Source: an uncultured Prevotella sp.
Lineage (GTDB): Bacteria > Bacteroidota > Bacteroidia > Bacteroidales > Bacteroidaceae
DNA length: 15,772 nucleotides
NCBI GenBank assembly: GCA_900550035.1
Contig: URQS01000070.1
Span: 1-15,772 of the forward strand
Direction of reading: 5' to 3'
Part shown: one piece after another, positions 5,990 through 13,151 of the stretch
Numbering within the stretch: the stretch's first letter is position 1
How the letters are laid out: each line of letters begins with the position of its first letter
Made by a program: the position numbers and the translations under genes
Notes under the pieces: model-generated
Databases searched by the model: none
Seen by the model: the letters and a program-made list of their open reading frames with translations, nothing else
What the model was told of the DNA's origin: nothing

Positions 5990-8194
5990 ATGAACAACAT
6001 CCCTTTAGTTTTTTGGCTGATTCCTATTGCCAGCGTTGTAGCATTGGGAATGGCATGGTTTTTCTTCCGCTCAATGATGAAAGAGGAAGAGGGTACTGAC
6101 CGAATGAAAGAAATCGCCGAGCATGTCAGGAAGGGTGCCATGGCTTATCTGAAGCAGCAGTATAAGGTTGTGGCTATTGTCTTTGTGGTGCTTGCCATAG
6201 TGTTTGCCTTTATGGCTTATGTGCTGAAGGTGCAGAATCCGTGGGTGCCTTTCGCTTTTCTTACGGGCGGATTGTTCTCAGGACTGGCAGGCTTCTTTGG
6301 CATGAAAACCGCTACTTATGCTTCGGCGCGTACCGCCAACGGAGCGCGTACAGGTTTGGACAAAGGACTGAAGATTGCTTTCCGAAGCGGAGCCGTAATG
6401 GGCCTGGTAGTTGTAGGCCTTGGTCTGCTCGACATAGCCATCTGGTTTATCGTTCTGAATGCCGTCTACGAGGGCGAGTCGACTGCCCTTGTCACTATCA
6501 CCACAACCATGCTTACCTTCGGAATGGGTGCTTCTACACAGGCGCTCTTTGCGCGTGTGGGTGGCGGTATATATACCAAGGCTGCCGACGTGGGAGCCGA
6601 TCTTGTTGGCAAGGTTGAGGCTAACATACCCGAGGACGACCCGCGCAATCCTGCTACTATTGCCGATAACGTAGGCGACAACGTAGGCGACGTAGCCGGA
6701 ATGGGTGCCGACCTGTACGAGAGCTATTGCGGTTCGATACTCTCTACAGCCGCTCTTGGAGCCACGGCATTTGCCATGAACGGCGACATGCAGCTGCGTG
6801 CCGTCATAGCGCCGATGATTATAGCAGCCATCGGCATATTCCTCTCGCTCATCGGTATCTTCATGGTGCGCACCAAGGAGGGCGCTACGATGAAGGAACT
6901 GCTCCATTCGCTTGGCTTGGGAACCAACGTCAGCGCCTGCCTTATAGCAGTTGCCACGTTCGTAATACTTTATATGCTTGGCATCGAAAACTGGTTGGGA
7001 CTCTCGTTCTCGGTCATCAGCGGACTGATAGCAGGTGTCGTGATAGGTCAAGCCACCGAATATTACACCTCGCACAGCTATGTGCCTACGCAGAAGATAG
7101 CCGAAGCGTCGCAGACAGGACCTGCCACTGTTATTATAAAAGGTATAGGCACGGGTATGATTTCGACGATGATACCGGTTGTCACTATCTCGGTAGCCAT
7201 TATGTTGAGCTATCTTTGCGCCAACGGTTTTGACATGTCGCTCTCGGCAAAGTCAATCAGCACCGGTCTTTACGGCATAGGTATAGCAGCTGTGGGCATG
7301 CTCTCTACTCTCGGCATAACGCTTGCCACCGACGCTTACGGTCCGATAGCCGACAATGCAGGCGGTAATGCTGAGATGAGCGGCTTAGGCAAGGAGGTGC
7401 GCGAGCGTACCGACGCTCTCGATGCACTCGGCAACACCACCGCAGCCACCGGTAAGGGATTTGCCATCGGTTCTGCCGCACTTACTGCCCTTGCCCTGCT
7501 GGCGTCGTACATCGAAGAGATAAAGATAGCAATGATACGTGCCGTGGACAACGGCAAGCAATATATCGATGCAGCCGGCAACGTGTTCGACCCGACGAAT
7601 GCTTCGACCATCGACTTCATCGAGTTCTTCCAGGTGAACCTTATCAATCCTAAGGTGCTCGTAGGAGCATTCCTCGGAGCCATGGCAGCATTCCTATTCT
7701 GCGGACTGACCATGGGAGCCGTGGGTCGTGCAGCCGAGTCAATGGTGCAGGAAGTGCGCCGACAGTTCCGTGAGATAAAGGGAATACTCGAAGGCAAGGC
7801 TACGCCCGACTATGGCCGTTGCGTAGAGATAAGCACACGAAGCGCCCAGCGCGAGATGATACTGCCGTCGCTGCTTGCCATCATCATCCCGATTGTTGTG
7901 GGACTGGTGCTTGGAGTAGCAGGCGTACTTGGTTTGCTTACGGGCGGATTGGCTGCCGGCTTCACGCTTGCCGTGTTCATGTCCAACTCGGGCGGAGCCT
8001 GGGACAACGCCAAGAAGATGATAGAGGAGGGCAACTACGGTGGCAAGGGTAGCGAGAACCACAAGGCCACCGTCGTAGGCGACACCGTGGGCGACCCGTT
8101 TAAGGACACCTCCGGCCCGTCGCTCAACATCCTCATCAAGCTGATGTCGATGGTAAGTATTGTTATGGCAGGCTTGACAATTGCATTTCTTTAA
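5990..8194 (+). CDS. hppA: Membrane-bound ion-translocating pyrophosphatase, K+-dependent type
   Basis: Integral membrane enzyme that couples hydrolysis of pyrophosphate to pumping of H+ and/or Na+ across the inner membrane. The 734-residue chain has many hydrophobic segments, consistent with the 16-helix family plan. Pyrophosphate-site motifs are all present: DNVGDNVGD (226-234), GADLYESY (239-246, with the membrane Glu at 244), DAYGPIADNAGG (448-459), and the C-terminal GDTVGDPFKDTSGPSLN. In GNTTAATGKG (481-490) residue 485 is Ala; K+-independent enzymes have Lys there, so this is the K+-dependent class. Thr92, Phe96, Asp148 and Met179 may match residues described for dual Na+/H+ pumps of Bacteroides. 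It stands alone between tRNA-Leu and the hexosaminidase operon. Start ATG at 5990; no competing start. Confidence 0.97.
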   Translation: MNNIPLVFWLIPIASVVALGMAWFFFRSMMKEEEGTDRMKEIAEHVRKGAMAYLKQQYKVVAIVFVVLAIVFAFMAYVLKVQNPWVPFAFLTGGLFSGLAGFFGMKTATYASARTANGARTGLDKGLKIAFRSGAVMGLVVVGLGLLDIAIWFIVLNAVYEGESTALVTITTTMLTFGMGASTQALFARVGGGIYTKAADVGADLVGKVEANIPEDDPRNPATIADNVGDNVGDVAGMGADLYESYCGSILSTAALGATAFAMNGDMQLRAVIAPMIIAAIGIFLSLIGIFMVRTKEGATMKELLHSLGLGTNVSACLIAVATFVILYMLGIENWLGLSFSVISGLIAGVVIGQATEYYTSHSYVPTQKIAEASQTGPATVIIKGIGTGMISTMIPVVTISVAIMLSYLCANGFDMSLSAKSISTGLYGIGIAAVGMLSTLGITLATDAYGPIADNAGGNAEMSGLGKEVRERTDALDALGNTTAATGKGFAIGSAALTALALLASYIEEIKIAMIRAVDNGKQYIDAAGNVFDPTNASTIDFIEFFQVNLINPKVLVGAFLGAMAAFLFCGLTMGAVGRAAESMVQEVRRQFREIKGILEGKATPDYGRCVEISTRSAQREMILPSLLAIIIPIVVGLVLGVAGVLGLLTGGLAAGFTLAVFMSNSGGAWDNAKKMIEEGNYGGKGSENHKATVVGDTVGDPFKDTSGPSLNILIKLMSMVSIVMAGLTIAFL

Positions 8195-8201
8195 AACGTA
8201 G

Positions 8202-8244
8202 AACCTTGTAGTTATATAAGATTATAACCTTGTATTAATATAAG
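8202..8244 (+). repeat. Tandem direct repeat upstream of the GH20 promoter
   Basis: Two 19-base units, 8202-8220 and 8226-8244, match at 17 of 19 positions and repeat with a 24-base period. Both begin AACCTTGTA and end TATAAG. They lie between the hppA stop and the promoter of the hexosaminidase gene, about 40-80 bases before its -7 box, where an activator could bind. This is inference from position only. Confidence 0.6.
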
Positions 8245-8270
8245 AAAGGAACGCCGCAAGTATGTTTTCT

Positions 8271-8312
8271 CCTTAAAATCAGTTACCTTTGCAGGTAATA
8301 TTGATTTTAAGG
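8271..8312 (+). promoter_or_regulatory. Promoter inside a 42-base palindrome (GH20-M28 unit)
   Basis: TACCTTTG at 8284-8291 matches the TAnnTTTG -7 box. Around it is a perfect 11-bp inverted repeat (8271-8281 with 8302-8312) and an inner 5-bp inverted repeat (8283-8287 with 8294-8298), so the -7 box sits at the centre of the symmetry. The -33 region is poor (TATG at 8261-8264, 19-base gap). The dyad could be an operator overlapping the promoter. Transcription would start near 8298-8300, so the full hairpin could not form in the mRNA. Confidence 0.65.
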
Positions 8313-8348
8313 ACAAAACATACAACAATACATATAAATAAACAACAA

Positions 8349-10535
8349 ATGAAAAGACTACTACTATTATCTGCTACGACAATCCTTTCAGCGGTTATGT
8401 CGGCACAGACCGTGGAGCGTATGAACAATTTGAAGCCCGAACAGAAGTCGATGGCTGTCAGCCTGAAACTCACCGGCGAACTGTCTACCGACCGTAAGGG
8501 CGACTACCGACAAATGCGCGACCTTTGTTTCCAAGTTCGCGACATCGACCTCAGTGACGCTAAGAGCACTGACATTCCGAAGAATGCGTTCCATTCGCGC
8601 CACCAACTTCTCACCATCGCTTTGCCAAAGGTTCTGAAGACTATCGGAACTCAGGCGTTCTTCGCTTGCGACAAGTTGCAGAATATCACCATTCCGGCAT
8701 CGGTAGAGAGTATCGGTGCAGCCGCATTCTCGGGATGTAAGGGTATGACCGAACTTACAATAGAGGGCGCTCCCGTAATAGGTGAATACGCATTTGCACG
8801 TCTGTCGGGTCTGAAGACCGTTAAGGTCAATTCGAAAGTGCCGCCAAAGGCTGCCGTTTCCTCATTCTACGGCGTAGAGCCGGGCAGCGTGAAGCTCATA
8901 GTTCCGAAGGGTTCGGAGAAAGCTTATATGAAGGCTGCAGGCTGGAGCCGATTCTATGCCGAGCCGAAGATGGCTAAGGAAGTGAGCGATCCGATGCTCT
9001 GTCTCACCCCAATGCCGCAGACTCTGACTGTTCAGAAGGGTGTTAAGGCGCTGAACGTGCAGACAGCTTGGAATATATTGCTTGACAAGAAGGATGACAC
9101 TGCGTTGAACAATGAGGTGGAGCGTGCCCGCGAGATGCTCACTGGCCGTATCGGCAACATCGTAAACAGCCGCCAGCGTGGCATTCAGCTCGTTCTCTCA
9201 CTCGACCAGTCGCTCGACGACGACGAGGCTTACACTATTACTGTAGACTCTAAGGGTGTGAACATCAAGGGCAAGACCGCTCGCGGTGTGTTCTGGGGAC
9301 TGATGACTCTCGACCAGATTCTTCTTGGTTCGGGCAATAAGGAGTGTGTTGATGCCATTCCTCAACTCACCATCAAGGACACTCCACGCACTCATGTACG
9401 TGAATTGATGGTCGACCCTGCCCGTACATTCATTCCGCTCGATGAGCTGAAGGCTTTCATCCCCGAAATGGCTCGCTACAAGCTCAACGCTCTTCACTTG
9501 CACCTTGTAGACGACCAGGCTTGGCGTATTGGGATAAAGAAGTATCCGCAGCTTACTGAACAGGCTTCATCACGTTGGGGCCAGGACGACCTGCTGATGC
9601 CCTACAAAGGCTATTACACTCAGCAGCAAATGCGCGACTTGGTGAAGTTCGCCGCACAGTATCATGTTGAGATTGTGCCCGAAATTGAGATGCCCGGACA
9701 TGAGGTAGCAGCCATCAGCGTGTTCCCCGAACTTACATGCCACCAGCGTCAGGTGCCTATCCGCACCACTTGTGGTGTTTCCAACGAGCTTCTTTGCCCG
9801 GGCAACGACTTCACATACGAGTTCTTGGGCAATGTGTTCAAGGAGATTGCCGACATATTCCCGTCTAAATATATCCACCTCGGAGGCGATGAGGCTGGCA
9901 ATCCGGCGCTCGACTGCTGGACCGACTGTCCTAAGTGTCAGGCTCTGAAGAAGAAGCTCGGCATCACAACAACCGATCGTTCGGAGAACTGGAAGCTGCA
10001 GGGATATATGTTCGACCGTGTTATCGAACTCCTGCGCGACACCTATCACAAGACTCCGATGTTCTGGTATGAGACCGACTTCAAGAAGATTCAGCCGGGA
10101 TGCGTCACCTTCGCTTGGCGCAACGGACTCACCGACAAGGCTCTGCAGGCTGCCGTTGAGAACAATGCACGCATCTTGCTCTGCCCAGGCGAGCACTGCT
10201 ACTTCGACTATCCGATGGCTAAGGGCGATATGCCTGAAGTAAACTGGGGTATGCCCGTTACTTCGCTCAAGGCTACATACGCTCTCGACCCGGCTTGGGG
10301 ACACGACAAGCAGTTTGAGGAGAATAATCTTTTCGGCGTAGCCGGAACTCTCTGGAGCGAGTGCATCACTACGCCCGAGCGCATATACTATCAGGCTTAT
10401 CCGCGCTCAATAGCTCTAGCTGAGGCAGGATGGAGCCAGCAGCAGAACCGTTCGTGGGAGTCGTTCATCAAGCGCATGCGTCCGTTGGCTAAGGATATGA
10501 TGCGCCGTGGAGTGACATTCTCGATGGAATACTAA
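8349..10535 (+). CDS. Secreted LRR (BspA-type) - GH20 beta-N-acetylhexosaminidase
   Basis: Predicted exported glycosidase that removes terminal beta-linked GlcNAc or GalNAc from glycans. From the ATG at 8349 (MKRLLLLSATT) it has 728 residues: a signal peptide (about 1-19, cleavage near MSA/QT), a BspA/LRR_5-like region (about 77-160) with repeats such as LPKVLKTIGTQAFFACDKL and IPASVESIGAAAFSGCKGM, a GH20b domain (about 217-345), and a GH20 barrel (about 347-715). The barrel carries DPARTFIPLDELK, HLHLVDDQAWRI and the catalytic Asp514-Glu515 in HLGGDEAGNP. An in-frame ATG at 8289 lies inside the -7 box and is rejected. The LRR fusion is unusual for GH20. The M28 peptidase gene follows after 24 bases, suggesting joint work on glycoproteins or peptidoglycan. 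No lipoprotein Cys or sorting tail is seen, so a periplasmic or secreted place is likely. Confidence 0.93.
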   Translation: MKRLLLLSATTILSAVMSAQTVERMNNLKPEQKSMAVSLKLTGELSTDRKGDYRQMRDLCFQVRDIDLSDAKSTDIPKNAFHSRHQLLTIALPKVLKTIGTQAFFACDKLQNITIPASVESIGAAAFSGCKGMTELTIEGAPVIGEYAFARLSGLKTVKVNSKVPPKAAVSSFYGVEPGSVKLIVPKGSEKAYMKAAGWSRFYAEPKMAKEVSDPMLCLTPMPQTLTVQKGVKALNVQTAWNILLDKKDDTALNNEVERAREMLTGRIGNIVNSRQRGIQLVLSLDQSLDDDEAYTITVDSKGVNIKGKTARGVFWGLMTLDQILLGSGNKECVDAIPQLTIKDTPRTHVRELMVDPARTFIPLDELKAFIPEMARYKLNALHLHLVDDQAWRIGIKKYPQLTEQASSRWGQDDLLMPYKGYYTQQQMRDLVKFAAQYHVEIVPEIEMPGHEVAAISVFPELTCHQRQVPIRTTCGVSNELLCPGNDFTYEFLGNVFKEIADIFPSKYIHLGGDEAGNPALDCWTDCPKCQALKKKLGITTTDRSENWKLQGYMFDRVIELLRDTYHKTPMFWYETDFKKIQPGCVTFAWRNGLTDKALQAAVENNARILLCPGEHCYFDYPMAKGDMPEVNWGMPVTSLKATYALDPAWGHDKQFEENNLFGVAGTLWSECITTPERIYYQAYPRSIALAEAGWSQQQNRSWESFIKRMRPLAKDMMRRGVTFSMEY

Positions 10536-10559
10536 TAAACTTAAACGTTAATAATCAGG

Positions 10560-11606
10560 ATGAACATCAAGACTGTAATCTTGTCATCGGCTGTCGTTAT
10601 GGCAGCCATGACCACTAATGCCTTTGCCGCAAAGAAGACTGCGGCAAAGGTCAACAAGAATCTCACGGCTCAGATTGAAGCTGGAATGCAATCAATAACC
10701 GAGGATGCAGCGCGCGCTCACGTGTATTTCCTTGCCGATGACCTGCTTGAGGGTCGCCGTGCGGGCGAGCGTGGCTCGCGTATTGCCAAGCAGTACATCA
10801 TATCGCAGATACGTCAGGCTGGACTGAAGCCTCTGCTCGGCGACTCATACGAACAGCCGTTTGAGGCGTGCGCAGTACAGAAGCTGAAGCGAGGTGTGCG
10901 CTACTATGTCAATGCCGACTCGATTGCTAATATAAAGAAAGGTGTATATCGGTCGATGGCGCTTAGCAATGTGCTCGCAGTATTGCCCGGCAAGAAGACC
11001 GACGAGTTTGTTGTGGTGGGCGCACATCTCGACCACGAAGGCGTGTACAACGACTTGGCTGGCGACAAGATATACAATGGTGCCGACGACAACGCTTCGG
11101 GCGTGGCTGCCGTGTTGCAGATTATGAAGGCATTTGTAGAGAGTGGAGTGCAGCCCGAACGTACAGTAGTGTTCGCTTTCTGGGACGGTGAGGAGTTTGG
11201 ACTGCTCGGTTCGCAATACTTCACCGACCATTTCAGTGAAATGTCGAAGGTGAAGGGCTATCTCAACTTCGACATGGTGGGCAGCGGAACAAGCAGCAAG
11301 TATCTGATGTACTTCTTCACTGCGGCTCATCCCAAACTGGGCGAGTGGCTCAAGAACGACGTCAATAAATATCACTTCAGCACTTTCGAGCCCGACTATC
11401 GTGCTTGGGAGAATCCCGTTGGCGGCAGCGACCAGCAGTCGTTCCATCTGAAGGGAGTGCCTATCGTGTGGTTTCACACTGGCGGACAGCCTCACTACAA
11501 CCAGCCTTCGGATGAAGCGTCGACCATAAACTATCCGAAGCTTACGGACATAACTCGCGCTTCATATCTCACAACTTGGCATTTGGCTAACGAGAAAGAG
11601 TATTAG
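10560..11606 (+). CDS. Secreted M28-family zinc metallopeptidase
   Basis: Predicted exported aminopeptidase-type enzyme of 348 residues. A signal peptide covers about residues 1-23 (MNIKTVILSSAVV...NAFA/AKK). Metal-site motifs of the M28 family are visible: GAHLDH (His156, Asp158), GADDNASG (bridging Asp176), WDGEEFG (catalytic Glu211, ligand Glu212) and NFDMVG (Asp238). The last usual ligand, the His of YHxPxD, appears as Asn314 in PHYNQPSDE, with a His two positions earlier (312). This may change metal binding or the alignment may shift. It begins 24 bases after the hexosaminidase stop with no promoter between, so the two form a unit. Its stop codon overlaps the first unit of the 7-base repeat array that separates it from the convergent ChrA pair. 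Confidence 0.92.
   Translation: MNIKTVILSSAVVMAAMTTNAFAAKKTAAKVNKNLTAQIEAGMQSITEDAARAHVYFLADDLLEGRRAGERGSRIAKQYIISQIRQAGLKPLLGDSYEQPFEACAVQKLKRGVRYYVNADSIANIKKGVYRSMALSNVLAVLPGKKTDEFVVVGAHLDHEGVYNDLAGDKIYNGADDNASGVAAVLQIMKAFVESGVQPERTVVFAFWDGEEFGLLGSQYFTDHFSEMSKVKGYLNFDMVGSGTSSKYLMYFFTAAHPKLGEWLKNDVNKYHFSTFEPDYRAWENPVGGSDQQSFHLKGVPIVWFHTGGQPHYNQPSDEASTINYPKLTDITRASYLTTWHLANEKEY
10621..10650 (+). repeat. Perfect 11-bp inverted repeat inside the M28 gene
   Basis: Positions 10621-10631 pair perfectly with 10640-10650 around an 8-base loop. The hairpin encodes the signal-peptide cleavage region and the repeated AAK residues. It may fold in the mRNA about 60 bases after the start codon, or simply reflect the repeated codons. 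Confidence 0.6.
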
Positions 11607-11786
11607 TTGAGATTTGAAAGTTGGGAAATAATAAAGTTGAGAGTTGAAAGTTGGGAATTGAGAGTTATGATTACCATTGATAATTATATTCCTGAAATAC
11701 AATCAGCTGTACATATCATAACTCTCAATTCTCAACTCTCAACTCTCAATTTTCAACTCTCAACTTTCAACTCTTAATTCTCAATT
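11605..11786. repeat. Two opposed arrays of 7-base units forming a 39-bp hairpin between convergent genes
   Basis: The left side carries heptamers of the form ARTTGRR (three at 11605-11625, five at 11635-11669). The right side carries nine heptamers of the form YTYAAYT in unbroken register (11724-11786), the complementary sense. Positions 11633-11671 can pair with 11715-11753: 36 Watson-Crick pairs, two G-T and one mismatch, around a 43-base loop. The left array begins in the M28 stop codon (11604-11606) and the right one ends in the stop codon of the second ChrA gene (11785-11787). The block probably ends transcription from both sides, although no T tract like that of a classic terminator is present. 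Confidence 0.85.
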
Positions 11787-12360
11787 AGTAAAGCAGCATC
11801 AGTCCGGCAAACGCCGCCCAGCATATCATTCGTATAGGGTTTATTTTTAGCGCCATTGTACCAATGAGTGTGGCTGTGAAAATATAAATGCTGATGCCGA
11901 AATACCAGGGGTTTATTGACGGTGCCGAGAAATTTTCGCTGTTCATTAACAGAACTGCGGCGGCGGCAATAAGCCCCACTACTGCCGGGCGCAGACCCGA
12001 CATGATGCTTTGCACCACCATTGAGTTCATGTATTTCATGAACAACCGACAAATCAGAATCATCAGAATGAACGACGGCAATACCAATGCCAGTGTGGCA
12101 GTAGCGCTGCCCAGCACAGCCATTGTCTCGCCCATGGCGGCATTGTGTACAGCAGTGTAGCCGCAATATGTAGCGGCGTTGATGCCGATGGGGCCAGGAG
12201 TCATCTGGCTTATAGCCACAATGTTGGCAAATTCGGCTGATGTCATCCATGCGTTGTGCGTCACTGTCTCGCTCTGAATGAGCGACAGCATGCCATAACC
12301 GCCTCCAAATCCGAACAGACCGATCTTGAAGAAGGTGAAAAAGAGTTTCAGAAATATCAT
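11785..12360 (-). CDS. Short ChrA-family transporter, second half of pair
   Basis: Membrane protein of 191 residues from the ATG at 12360 (MIFLKLFFTFFKIG), one of two half-size CHR-family proteins encoded in tandem. The family exports chromate or related anions; substrate cannot be read here. The N-terminus shows the family signature FGFGGGYGMLSLIQSE, followed by QMTPGPIGINAATYCGY, and then several hydrophobic segments (for example the run ATLALVLPSFILMILI and the C-terminal TATLIGTMALKINPIRMI). The start overlaps the upstream gene's stop by four bases (ATGA), implying translational coupling and probably a heterodimer. An ATG at 12399 would give a longer overlap and lacks family support. Its stop lies in the repeat array facing the M28 gene. 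Confidence 0.9.
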   Translation of the reverse strand: MIFLKLFFTFFKIGLFGFGGGYGMLSLIQSETVTHNAWMTSAEFANIVAISQMTPGPIGINAATYCGYTAVHNAAMGETMAVLGSATATLALVLPSFILMILICRLFMKYMNSMVVQSIMSGLRPAVVGLIAAAAVLLMNSENFSAPSINPWYFGISIYIFTATLIGTMALKINPIRMICWAAFAGLMLLY

Positions 12361-12893
12361 TCGGTTGGTTTTATTAATAGTCCATACAAATATCCGCACA
12401 TTCCTGCTGCGGTAAGAACGAATATCGGATTCACCTCAAGCAGCCATATAAGCAATGCGCATGCAATGGGAATCCAGCAGTTTATCCATGTGATATGGGC
12501 TGCACGGCCCATGCTGAACACCGGTGCGCATATCAAAGCCACTACAGCCGGACGTATGCCGTTGAATACGGAGCGTACCACTTCGTTGTCTTGAAACTGA
12601 TGGAAGAACATGGCTATGAGCAATATTATCACGAACGACGGCAGTGCAACGCCCAATGTGGCGCACACGGCACCTCCCATCTTGCGCAGCTTGTAGCCTA
12701 TATACACGCTCATATTCACAGCTAAAGCTCCGGGACACGTCTGTGCCACGGCTATAAGGTCGAGGAAATCCTTGCGATCCATCCATTTATGACGGTCTAC
12801 TATCTCCGATTCAATCTGTGGAATCATAGCATAACCGCCGCCAAGAGTGAAAAATCCTATTTTAAAAAAGATACGGAATAAATTGATGTACAT
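12357..12893 (-). CDS. Short ChrA-family transporter, first half of pair
   Basis: Membrane protein of 178 residues and the first of two tandem half-size CHR-family transporters. The N-terminus has the signature FFTLGGGYAMIPQIESE, then a WMDRKDFLDLIAVAQTCPGALAVN stretch with the conserved T/C-P-G motif and MSVYIGYKLR. Several hydrophobic segments follow. The first and second proteins are similar to each other in these motifs, as expected for short-chain CHR pairs that work together. The gene ends in an ATGA overlap with its partner. Upstream lie a 225-base palindromic element and then the purL stop, with no clear TAnnTTTG box between 12894 and 13151, so its promoter is unknown. Physiological substrate may not be chromate. 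Confidence 0.9.
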   Translation of the reverse strand: MYINLFRIFFKIGFFTLGGGYAMIPQIESEIVDRHKWMDRKDFLDLIAVAQTCPGALAVNMSVYIGYKLRKMGGAVCATLGVALPSFVIILLIAMFFHQFQDNEVVRSVFNGIRPAVVALICAPVFSMGRAAHITWINCWIPIACALLIWLLEVNPIFVLTAAGMCGYLYGLLIKPTE

Positions 12894-12916
12894 ATAAAAA
12901 CCATTCCATAAACAAT

Positions 12917-13141
12917 AAGCCCCACTCCCAACGAGGAAGTGTCAAAATGGGAGTTATAGGAATTTAAGAAGAAGTTAATCCATCTACGATGAATGGAAGT
13001 TAACAGACAAATGCTTTGTTTTCAGCAATCTATACATATGTCCGCTAACTTCTGTTAACTACGGGCAAAGCCCAAACTTCCTATAACTTCTATTTTGACA
13101 CACCTCCTCTCCCTACTGGGGAGAGGTTGGGAGTGGGGCTT
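12917..13141. repeat. 225-base imperfect palindromic element (MITE-like)
   Basis: Perfect 16-bp terminal inverted repeats (12917-12932 with 13126-13141) enclose a second pair of arms (12939-12962 with 13078-13101: 22 Watson-Crick and two G-T pairs) and a perfect 10-bp pair (12998-13007 with 13051-13060). The outer and inner arms share one axis near 13029. The right side holds an additional 8-bp hairpin (13106-13113 with 13119-13126). No ORF of note, no transposase and no obvious target duplication is seen. The sequence lies between the purL stop (13152) and the first ChrA gene, so it may act as transcript end for purL or as a mobile or structural repeat. Confidence 0.8.
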
Positions 13142-13151
13142 TTATTATATG

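Noticed and set aside
8289..8348. Upstream in-frame start for the GH20 gene
   Set aside because: The ATG-equivalent position lies within the -7 box, and using it would bury the clear signal peptide that begins at 8349.
11724..11786. CRISPR-like array
   Set aside because: Units are 7 bases with no spacers, and no cas genes are present.
11785..12893. Frameshifted single ChrA gene
   Set aside because: Both halves have their own conserved N-terminal signature and an ATGA junction, as in known short-chain pairs.
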